Shown piece by piece: positions 1-10,000 of a stretch of DNA of 64,000 nucleotides (positions within the stretch are counted from its first letter, which is position 1; each line of letters begins with the position of its first letter). The stretch is from Nymphaea colorata (lineage: Eukaryota > Streptophyta > Magnoliopsida > Nymphaeales > Nymphaeaceae). The stretch is from NCBI RefSeq assembly GCF_008831285.2, contig NC_045146.1:2878001-2942000 (forward strand), read 5' to 3'. The notes beneath the pieces were generated by a model. The model made no database searches, had not been told where the DNA came from, and worked only from the letters and a program-made list of their open reading frames with translations. The translations under genes were made by a program, and so were the position numbers.

Positions 1-694
1 AACAGTAGTATTAGCATATGATATGCATACATTTTTTTTTCCAAGATGGTGCGCATCTAGATTTAACGCTTTTCTGACAAGTTAGAATGTCTTTTGCAAC
101 GAAAATGAATGATAAATTCGTAAAAGTTCTCAATTACTCGTCAGAAAAATCATGTAAGCAGACAACCACAAACTGAATGGAGAACAGTGCTTCAAGCCAC
201 AAGCATCTAACCATACTGCGGGAGATGGGCAGCAATCCAAGAATTCAAGCTGTCAATTAGAAGATGATTCTGCAAATTGACATTGAAGACCAATTATTTC
301 ATGTTGCCCATATTCATGTAGTTTTACCGCGTCACCTTGATATGCGGATGAATTAAGGTACCGCCACAGACTGCATACAAGGCTAGTTGCCGGGTCTATT
401 AAATGTATTAAATATTAAAGTAATTTACCAAGGTCATTCTCTACTATCTGTAAGATAATTTGCCAAGGTCGTTCTCTACTGGCAATCTCAAAATTAGGAT
501 CCTCATTAACATATGTTATGAAAAAAACCCCATCAAAAGCTAGTTCATCACCGTGCATAATGTAGTTACACATACTTGGGAGCAGTTTCCTGGAACTTTG
601 GAAATATAGTGGCATTTTACTTCTTTTTTATGCTATACTAGGGAGAGTCGGATATTTTTGTTGATCTGTTTATACTGTTCTATCTTCGTTTCAG
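1..694 (+). other. Intron of the receptor-kinase gene (left part off the window)
   Basis: AT-rich non-coding sequence ending in a pyrimidine-rich tract and an AG acceptor at 693-694, directly before the kinase exon. Clade III LRR receptor kinases commonly carry an intron at this point of the kinase domain, so I infer that the LRR and N-lobe exon lies to the left of the window. No coding segment is recognised inside. Confidence 0.6.
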
Positions 695-1347
695 GGGGAA
701 AGGGCGATGATAGGGCTTCACTTGATTGGGTTTCGCGTCTTCAAATTGCTGTTGGAGTAGCCAGAGGCATTGCTTGCATCCATGCAGAGGGTGGTGGGAG
801 GTTCATGCATGGCAACTTAAAATCCTCTAATGTCTTTGTTAATTCTAAACGATTTGGATGCATATCAGATTTCGGCTTGTCTGTTACATCAATGCCAGTA
901 GCCCAGCCACGTACACGGTCAGTTGGGTACCGAGCTCCAGAGGTAATGCAGATGCGGAAGCCAACACAAAAATCGGATGTTTACAGCTTTGGGGTTCTGA
1001 TTTTCGAGCTCCTGACTGGAAAGCCTCCTATCCATATTCCTGCTCCCAACAGCTCTGGTGCTGGGACCGAAATTATTGATTTAGCCAGGTGGGTGCAGTC
1101 TGTGGTGCGAGAAGAATGGACAGCTGAAGTATTTGACGTTGAACTACTGAAGTACCCTGGGATTGAAGAGGAGCTGGTGCAGATGTTGCAGGTTGGTATG
1201 GCATGCGTTGCAAGATTGCCAGAACAGAGGCCCAAGATGGCCGATGTAGTGCGGATGATTGAGGATGTCAGGCCGTTCGATTCTGGAAACCTGCCTTCTC
1301 CAGTGGCAAGGACACCAGAGGACCTCCGACCTTCCACTTCAGGTTAG
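695..1347 (+). CDS. Last exon of an LRR receptor-like (pseudo)kinase, clade III type
   Basis: This exon encodes the C-lobe of a plant receptor-like kinase. It enters by an AG acceptor at 693-694, with the first codon split, and stops at TAG 1345-1347. Visible landmarks in order are [16 protein letters not shown], a catalytic loop HGNLKSSN in place of HRDLKxx[31 protein letters not shown] and [16 protein letters not shown], followed by a short tail. Loss of the catalytic Asp of HRD is typical of LRR clade III 'probable inactive receptor kinases' (At4g23740/At5g58300 type), which act at the plasma membrane as scaffolds or co-receptors. The N-lobe, transmembrane segment and LRRs are outside the window. 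The family call is strong; the exact orthologue is not decidable here. Confidence 0.9.
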
Positions 1348-3412
1348 TACATGTCTGGTGCTGCAGCAGCTGCCATTGTCTTAATCTGCGATTTCAGCAG
1401 ATTGCAGAAACCTCCTTGTTTCTGTGATGATTCGCTATTCGGAATGTCTGCAGCGATGCTGTAGTTTTCATAAGTTTCTTGTGATTCTCGTCATATGGCC
1501 TTTGTTGTTCCCTTCGATTTCATTTCCATTCAATTGTTTTGTTTAAAGTCCTCTTGTGATTAAATTACTTTAACGAGACTGAGATGAAATTGATAAATTA
1601 AGATGGGATTAACATTTGCCATCTCGGAAATTACTGGAGATTAATTTGATTACTGTATATAGATATCCGTCCTGGTCACAAAACCATTGTTTTTGACGGT
1701 TTTGTGATGCTTCACTTTCATGTCTAAGCCCTTTAAACTAAAGAGGATGCATGAACACTGCAAGGTTGGCCTATTTAAGCTTGGCGTAATTCTTTTATGT
1801 AAATTACCTAATTTCAAATGAAAGCGAAATCTCACTCAATTCATTGTGCTGCTGTTGAAGGTTTCTACCAAGGTGAATTAGTTTTGGATAAGCTTGGACA
1901 TGCTGCCTGTGTGTATAAAGTGAGAATAGAACCTACATTTTGGTCTGTGTGGGTATTTCCAAAAGAAACAGCTTCATATTTTATATAACAATGGTTACCT
2001 CTTTCAAGTTAAAAAAAGGTTCATGTATGACAGGCGTTACATCTTTCTGTGGACATGCAAACAGGAAGATAAACCTTAGGGGCCGTCGTGAATCTGCCTT
2101 TAGGGGCCGTCGTGAATCTGCCTAAAGGTATCTGTCTCAATCTTTGAAGTAGATTCATGATTGAGGCAGCAGATTCATAAAACATTATTCTCATTTTTAA
2201 GGACTGGCTAGTGAGAATGTCTCAAGTCAAGCTCAACTTTAGTTCATGGGCAAAGCAGAATGTCCAGAGCCAAAGGATCTGCTGCAAGGATATCTTTTTG
2301 TCAATGGATGCTCCTATTGCACTCTAGTGTTTGAAAGATGAGAACCAACTATGTAGCATCTACATTGCTATTAAAGTATTGTATATGTCATTAGTTTGAT
2401 CCTTTTGTAGGAACTATCGGTAATAATGAGTATGCAATGGAATATCTCCCCTGTAGCACAAAATGCTCGAAGGGCTGAGGACAAGGCAGAACCTTGAAGA
2501 AAATCCTGCCAATGAGACGACACGATTCCTTCCAAGATAGCTCCATGAGAATATGTATATGCCGAAACATAAACTGATCTCAGAAATGCTTTGTGGGACT
2601 AACCTTTTTCTTTTGTCTGAAATAATGGAAACACCATTGGTGCAAATCAAGATCCACCACACAGGAAACTCTGTAGTTGAAAAGAATCGAACGGCCACAA
2701 ATCAGTGGCAGAGAAGCATATGACTTGCCAAATTTTCCATATACCCATACACAGATAGTCACCTATGACGGGCCTTCAAGTACTCCGTCGTTGGCTGCTG
2801 CAAAGTAATGAAATTGAGCATTTTTTTGTTGTCAAGGGGGTTGGCACAATAGACAGGGTGAGGCTGGCATGTGGTCGGTCTCCCTATCGAATTCTGTTCT
2901 TTATGTTATAAAAATGAAGTCACTGACAAGCAGATCATGTATCTTATGGAAGTGAGGGTTTGGGTGGGAGCTTCGGCTTTCAGTCAGGTGGTGGGGCTTA
3001 CCTTTACTCACCTGAAAGCATAGTAACTTTTATGAAAGGAAATGACAACAGAATAATTTGAGATATCCTTCTAAAATAGCAATCCATGTCATGGAACATC
3101 AATTTCACTTTTGATTGCTCTTTAAAAATACAGGTATCAAGGAATTGTAGACATGCAAATGAGGACGCTGGATCTAAACGGGATCCGAAGTTTGGATCTC
3201 TAGCTGAAAAAAGAACGATCTGAGAACAGAGCCCGAGTTTGATACCTAGCTAGAGGGTGACTGATTCTAGCGACTAGAGTCTTCGAAAAGCTACCAAGTG
3301 ACTAATGCCCTCTTTAGAGAGTCGTGGTTTACATTAGAAATCAGTTTTGGACATCAAATCCCAGGGATCTGATCTGATGAGGAATCCGGGTTCCAGGACC
3401 ACAACTTGTCCA
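1348..3412. other. Downstream region of the receptor kinase; no gene seen
   Basis: The first few hundred bases are probably 3' UTR. The rest is AT-rich with no open frame resembling a known protein. It contains one perfect 24-bp tandem duplication, listed separately. Confidence 0.5.
2076..2123. repeat. Perfect 24-bp tandem duplication
   Basis: Two adjacent identical 24-bp units (2076-2099 and 2100-2123), each beginning TTAGGGGCCGTCGTGAATC. TTA followed by GGGGCCGT resembles a PIF/Harbinger target site plus terminus, but no matching inverted end is seen nearby, so this is only recorded as a tandem repeat. Confidence 0.8.
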
Positions 3413-3420
3413 CTTTCAAG
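3413..3420. repeat. Target-site duplication, left copy (CTTTCAAG)
   Basis: Identical 8-bp copy at 4271-4278 on the other side of the hAT element. Confidence 0.85.
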
Positions 3421-4270
3421 TAAGCCTGGGCACCGGGCCGGGTATCCGGTACCCGGCCCGCCACGGGCCCGGGCCTTGAAAAATTGAGTTTCGGCTTTTT
3501 TTATCGGGCTTGGCCCGGCCCGGTAAATAACGGGCCGGGCTCGGGCTTGCCGTTGTGATCGTCGGCGGCCCGACAAGCCCGACATTACTATTATAGTATT
3601 TTTTTTTTTAACAAAAATGAACTTAGGTAACTTAGGGATTTGGACTTTTTGTTGTTAAAAGTTTCATCTTTGTCGTCTAGATTGCCTCATCCCATCCTCC
3701 TCGTCGGCCCTCGGCTGCCTCCTCCGGTCCTCCCCATCGCCGTTGCACAGCCATCGGTCCTCCCCGTCAGCCTTCGGTCCTACCCGTCGCCGTCGCCATC
3801 ATCGTAAAGGTCAGACTTTTTTTCGACGTTTTTTTTTTTGCCCGTTAGGGCTTCTTCCATCGCGCTCCTCTCTCTCGCTACCGCCTCTTCATCATGCTCT
3901 CCCTCGCTTCTCGTTATCATCGCAACAAGTCGATCATTTTTTCATTTCATCGCCAGATTTTGCATTCCAATGGACTGTCCACCACAGCCACTCGATCAAT
4001 TTCTCTTGCGAGAAGAAAGAGAAGAAAAAAGAAATGAGAAACATGCCCGGCCCACCCCACCCAAAAGCCCGACTAAGCCCGCCCAGCCCATTATCAATCG
4101 GGCCGGGCCGGGCTTCGGGCATTAACCGAAGCCCGAGGCCCGAAATTACATTGGCCCGGCCCGGCCCGTTTATAAACGGGCCGGGCCTCGGGCTGGCCCG
4201 ATACGGTTTCTGGGCTTTGATTTTGACGCTTTTATCGGGCCGGCCCGGCCCGGCCCGATGCCCAGCCCTA
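3421..4270. mobile_element. Non-autonomous hAT-type DNA transposon, 850 bp
   Basis: The element is bounded by terminal inverted repeats: left TAAGCCTGGGCACCGGGCC, right (reverse complement) TAGGGCTGGGCATCGGGCC. It is flanked by a perfect 8-bp direct repeat CTTTCAAG at 3413-3420 and 4271-4278. Eight-bp duplications and TA(A/G)NG termini are hAT hallmarks. The subterminal 150-250 bp on each side are dense in GGGCC/CCCGG motifs and form palindromes. The central part, about 3640-4020, is different: pyrimidine-rich, CCGTCG-rich and resembling a plant 5' leader. No transposase frame is visible; a 193-codon open frame here is low-complexity and not protein-like. Confidence 0.85.
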
Positions 4271-4278
4271 CTTTCAAG
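4271..4278. repeat. Target-site duplication, right copy (CTTTCAAG)
   Basis: Matches 3413-3420 exactly and abuts the right terminal inverted repeat. Confidence 0.85.
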
Positions 4279-4304
4279 TGGCAAGGACCTGAGTAATTGC
4301 TGTA

Positions 4305-4386
4305 GGAATTCCTACTGCAATTAATAAATAATAGATTTAGACTCCGGAATTCCTACTGCAATTAATAAATAATAGATTTAGACTCC
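4305..4386. repeat. Perfect 41-bp tandem duplication
   Basis: Two identical 41-bp units in direct tandem (4305-4345 and 4346-4386), each starting GGAATTCCTACTGCAATT. The pair begins 26 bp beyond the right target duplication of the hAT element. Confidence 0.9.
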
Positions 4387-4582
4387 GCTAATGTCAAAGA
4401 TGAACAGTTCCCCTTGCATCCGGATATTTTAGTAATTTCAACAAGTTTTCAACCAGCAATTGACGCATCTTGGTTTTACCACACTAGCAGCATCATTGCC
4501 TTAACGAAACATATAAATATCAAGTTGATTAAGAAAAATTAATAAGAAAACTTTAATTTGCATTTTTTACATGAAAATTAAA

Positions 4583-4841
4583 GGCATTTGGATGACAGCC
4601 CAAAACAAGGGTTTGAAGGCAAATCCTGGTTTTTGCCTCTAAAACGCCATTTGAGGTGCGTTTGGATGATATAAAAACCAGGTTTAGTTTCAAAGACCTG
4701 CCTTCCCCCAAGTTTTTTAGGCAAAACTGATTTTTGCCCCCACCTCCAAGATTCTTTTTCTTCCCATCTACACATCCAAACTAGGTTTTAAAAATTAAGT
4801 TTTCCACTATGTTTTTTCATAAAACATCTAAACGCCTCATG
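4583..4841. mobile_element. Candidate small TIR element (MITE-like)
   Basis: The left end reads AGGCATTTGGATG and the reverse complement of the right end reads AGGCGTTTAGATG. An internal GGTGCGTTTGGATGAT motif repeats the end sequence. This 'GCGTTTGGATG' style is common among plant MITEs. No clear target-site duplication was found, so boundaries are approximate. Confidence 0.4.
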
Positions 4842-5112
4842 GGTCCCTTTCTTTCTTTCTTTCTTTTTTTTTTTTTTTTTTTTTTGGGGTTTGGGGGGGG
4901 GGTCTCATTTTGATGTTTTCAAAACAGCCGATTTCTCTATTGACTTTGATGATCCGAACTCATTTTTTAATGTAATTTAAGGTTTACAATGTGCCACATG
5001 TAATATTTTTAATCACTTTTCTTTATAAACACAACTTTTATACATGATTGAGTACATGAATCAAATTAGCCAAATGACTGATAATCGGCTCACATAATCC
5101 TAATATTTACTT

Positions 5113-5138
5113 TCTCTCTCTCTCTCTCTCTCTCTCTA
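5113..5138. repeat. (CT)n microsatellite
   Basis: Uninterrupted CT dinucleotide run read directly. Confidence 0.9.
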
Positions 5139-5474
5139 TGTTTGTGTGTAAACTGGTATAAGGTTTACAATAGTCACATATAAAGTTATATTTTAATGCC
5201 ACAGTACTAATTGTCATCCATTTTTTTTCAAAAAAGTAATTTGATGATGGCACATTATGGACAACAAATGAAATTGATCAATCATCTTATAGTCAATACA
5301 CACAGTCTACATATCCATTTAATCCAACAATTTTATGAACTTTATAAGCGTTACGAGATATGTAGATTATGTAAAATAAAAATTGTGTATTGATTATGAG
5401 CCATTTGATCAATTTTATTTACAAGATATCATGTGTAAAGTTACTTTCTTAAGTCAAGATGATACTTGTGAGCC

Positions 5475-5600
5475 GGAAAGCATGAGGTGTAGTGGTTACG
5501 ACAACCAAGCGGGTTACTGCAAGTGACTATTTCTTGAAGCTCGATCTGTCCCCCGGTTGAACCAGAAAGCCAAGAGCAACCATAAAGAGGATTCGCTCAA
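5475..5600 (+). mobile_element. Possible tRNA-derived SINE fragment
   Basis: A-box-like GGTGTAGTGGTTA near 5486 is followed about 50 bp later by a B-box-like GCTCGATC. The spacing suits a pol III promoter, but the B box is poor and no tail or target duplication was found. Confidence 0.25.
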
Positions 5601-5914
5601 CTAGTTCATTCTTTTGATCGAACGAGTAATTGATGGAGTTAATTGACATTGCAAGTTTCTTTTTAGGAGAATGTATTAAATATATGGGAAGAGCATGAAT
5701 TTTTTCTTATCGATATGGTCCGTTTTACTGGATGGTATTTCATCAAGTTAGGTTTAGGAGAACGGATAAGTTCTAACTTTCGATAATAATAAAAAAAAAG
5801 AATCGCTTCCGGTTCAGATTTTCAGGTCATTTCATTTTGTTTGGTAGTTCAACCGCGGTCGTCTTCTTCCATTTCACCGGTGTTTTCTGTTTCTTTGCTT
5901 GCTTATATATTTGG

Positions 5915-5970
<56 letters not shown>
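5915..5970. repeat. (TC)n(TA)n compound microsatellite
   Basis: A TC run merges into about 17 TA units, read directly. Confidence 0.95.
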
Positions 5971-5973
<3 letters not shown>

Positions 5974-7042
5974 TAAACAAGCCGAAGACTTGACATGCTA
6001 GCCAACTCGAGCTGATCAGAAATTGAGCCGAAAAGAAGACACGTTGGGCCTCATAAATGTAATGCTTCAAGATGAATTGTCATGAAAATTTGAAGTCCAA
6101 GCTTACGGGACCGTGCCAAAATTTTGTTTAGAATAGAATTCAGACTCTAATCTAGTTAAACTCTAAACTAGTTTATTTGCAGGAAAAAACCATTTTCAAC
6201 AAGTTATAATACCTCAACAGAGTGATATAATACTATAATGTCTAAAACTTATTAACTATGGTTTACAACTTAACATGAGCAGCGCTGGGACTTGGAACTC
6301 ACGTTTACAAGTTCGAAAGAGAACTTTGCAAACCAGCCGAGTTGAACTAGAGAATGAGCAGTTTTGAATTGCATATCAGCCCTTCCCGTTACATGGTTTC
6401 AAGAGCCTCCCCGATTTTCCGCACTATATATATGCAATGCAAACCAAGGAAAACCTGTTGTAGCTAGTTGATAACTTGTACTCAGGAACCAGATATGGGA
6501 AACGTTGCCGATCTAGTTGAACTGAATCTAAGAGATGAAATTTAGAGGCTTGATAAAGAACATGCATCCGCTTAGATTCCATACCAGCAGCCACAAAGCA
6601 GTCCGGTCACCAAAAAATAACTAAATTTGAAGGTTCGTAAATCCACAAGCAAATATGACAAAGTCAGTTCAATCTAACAGATGACGATGGACATTTAAGA
6701 AGAGATACTAACCACTAATATCTTTGAGAGATTGCCTCAGTTTAGATGCCACTGCAGTACTCCCAAGCCAGTTCAGCCACCAAAACATAACTAAAAAGTT
6801 TCCAATAGCACTAACCCCCAGTTGAAGGCATATGCTCTACCAGATCTCCAGTGTTGGGCGTTGTTCTTTTGTTTCTTTACAATTTCCAAAAATTTAAAAG
6901 CTACATTTCCATTTTTACATAGACATGAGAATGTAGTTTATACATGCCTTGTTCAAAACAGCAGCAGTCCAGGGAAAAAATTACAAGTACAGAGAGCTAA
7001 AATGCCCAGACAGGTCAAGAAAAATAGACAACCTGCCACTTC
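5971..7042. other. Region 3' of the TH1 gene
   Basis: Probably partly 3' UTR of the minus-strand TH1 gene. It contains an imperfect direct repeat of about 60 bp (6571-6633 and 6740-6800). On the minus strand, 6788-6713 could be read as a short coding-like stretch ending at a GT donor. Nothing else is recognised. Confidence 0.4.
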
Positions 7043-10000
7043 TTATTTCAAACTTGACTTCCCCAAAACCTTAGTTTTAACACCTCCTGCAGAGAGAGAG
7101 GGTGAGTTTGAGTAGCTTGTAAACTAATTTATAGAGAGAAAACAGAAAAAAAGAGAATGTCAGGAAATATTGGCAAACCTTCAACTTCCTCAAACTGAAC
7201 CTCCTTGATATTTTCTGCAGAAGCACGGTATTCAAACCTGCAAAATGTTTACAATTCAGGGTCATGCCATCAAATTGTTGGATATCTCCACATTCTACCA
7301 AACTCGGCCATGGGAACTTTTCCAACAAATGAGGATGAAAAAAGCATACTGTGTGAGGCTAGAGAAAGAACTGAACTCCTGGATTATGTACAGGTGACCA
7401 TGTACTCTTCAAAAGATGCACGTTGTACAAATTCTCTGATAAACTTGATACCGAAGACAACCTAGCCCAATAATTTAGGTCCCAACTAGTGCTATATGAC
7501 CATTTTAGCAGTTCCAAGGTCGAGTAAAGGCACATTATTTAGCATTTAATTATTTTTAGAAAAATAAATGCAAGGATGATCACTCAAACTGTTTTGCAGG
7601 AAAAGCAATGTGATACACGAGAATTTACAGTCAAACATATCCGAGTAAATGGTCCAACACTTAATAATGGAAAGGAAGATGAAAAACTAAGCTGTGAAGG
7701 AAAAGGAGACAAGGGCATCAGGTTGCAACTGGGACATACCTCAATTGAGAAATCTAAAACTTCAAACTTCAAAGAAAATCTACCAATGATTTTATGAAGT
7801 ACAAGTCTCTTCAATCCTAAATGTTCATAGATGTTACCGACACACACCATCCATGCACGAATTGCACACATGTACAGCTCACATCTGCAGTCCATAAAAC
7901 TTGGGTCTTTTGTTCACCATGGATCATTTCAGATCTGCCTTTGTATAGTTTTCAGATCTTCAAAATGGATACTTTGAGTGACTTTTTAAGTGTGTATTTT
8001 ATCTCGTTACTGCAATTATCCTATGTTCTTTACTGTCTATTGGGACTTAACTATTCAGGTAATAGTTAGTAACTGAGTGTAACAACTCAATTAACTGAAA
8101 GCTAATGAGTTCAACTCATTAGCTTTCAGTTAATTTTTATACTGAAAATTGATATGTACCACAGGGTGGGAGGCTGGGAGCACCTACAGGATAAATTGAA
8201 GGAGAAATGCACAGAAAGAAATGCAAAAACTTCAGCAACAGTTGATTATCAAATGCACTACCAGTTGTATTTTAGATTTTAAGTAAATATGTGTGCTTGC
8301 TTCCATATATATATATATACGATTATCTACGTATATGCACCAAGTGTCCACATACATATGTCAGTATGTATATATACTATACATATAGGTAATCAAATAT
8401 TTTGTTCGTGTTTCTATTTTTCTGTATTTTCATCCAGTAATTTTTTCTTCTCTTGCCTGTTTTTAGTTTCTTCAAGAATAGACTTTGACCAATGGCTGAC
8501 TAGCCATTGGAAGCTTCATTTAGAGCCATCAAGACCTCACCAACAGCTAGCTCTCCCCTCACTGGCTGTACATATAGATGGCAACCCCTCCCTTGTAACC
8601 TCAAGGGTTTTTTAAGCACTGTGCGTTTAATCCGTTATATATTTCTTATTGTTTCTATTGTGTCTTAGTGCACCTCGCGAAATTGACACTCCAATTCTCC
8701 TTAAGTGCCACTAACCCACTACTTGTGTTTTCTCTGGGCTGTTATGGTGCCATATTCTGAGAATTTTTACACGTCTGCTCTAGAGTCATAACCCCTGATA
8801 TATATTTTAGTTCTACTAGGTTTATACAATTGAAAAGAAAACCAAAATCTGATGATCTGTTTGCCATGAGGAATAAGGACTGAGAAGCCATTACACTTAG
8901 TTTAATTTGAACAGAATTAAACACCATTAAATCTATACCCAGGAAGAAGAGCAATGTGCCACTTTAGGTAATCAAGGACCTTATGATAAGGTGGTATTAT
9001 CAATTCTCTGTTACATGGACACTTTTACAAACATTTAGTTTATGTGCCTCACACTTCTGGACACAAAGATCGGCACTACCTAGAGTTGCACAATTTTTTG
9101 TCTATTCAAAAGAAAATGAGGCTATTCCTTTTCTTTCCAATTAGAAAAAGGGTAGGTAGGAATGGAGGTGCTACCCCTCCGCACCCTTTTAGGTTAGATA
9201 GTAAATAGAAGAAAGACGAGGCACACCAAATAATCACTTAGTAGACACACCACATCTTATTGACATACTTGGTCAACCACTGTTTATGACTTTATGTGTT
9301 GCCTGAAGCTGCCTGTATGATTTCATAGATGAGCTTGGATAAATGTTATTTGTGCACTGCCTTTTATTAAGCCCTATAATTTTGGACCCTCCAATCTCAT
9401 GTACAAATCAGTTTGGAAAGAATCACGAGGTAGCTGGATGGCTGGAAAATAATGGCTAGCTAAAGTCACCTACCAATTACCATACATATATGTACACACA
9501 CACATATAAAGTGTTTGATGCATACAATCATGTTCCTTTAGTAGTCCAGACTCCAACATAGATGTTAACGGCCAGTATGCTGATAATAGGCAAGGACCCA
9601 AACTAGGGTTACTATTTTAATAGACGATGTAATTAGGGTTTGAGGGGAATTTTACTGTAGGAAGATTCTGGATATTCTCCCAGCTTGAACAGGGAGACTC
9701 TTAATAACAGTACTCTCTTTTTTCCTCGTCTCTTCTTGTGCATCTCTCTCAAATTCTTTGCAAAGATATAAGGGGCTCATCATATTTATGCCCTTTGTTT
9801 ATAGACAAGACATCAGTCAAAATCACAAAATTGCTTCTATAATGCAAGTGAAATAGATTTAAAAAAATAAGTATCTGATATTAAGTGGACAATATAATGT
9901 TGCAACCTTCAAGAAATAATATGTCGTTGCAAACAGGTTACACAAAAGATCACTACATTACATAGATAGAAATACACCTTCACATGTGTACATGTCTATT

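Noticed and set aside
3419-4280. Mutator-like element with a 9-10-bp duplication
   Set aside because: Starting the element at TA gives an exact 8-bp duplication and hAT-type termini. The extra matching bases are part of the termini.
3743-4324. 193-codon open frame inside the hAT element
   Set aside because: It is driven by GGCCC repeats and pyrimidine runs, and it crosses the element's right end and target duplication. There is no protein-like pattern.
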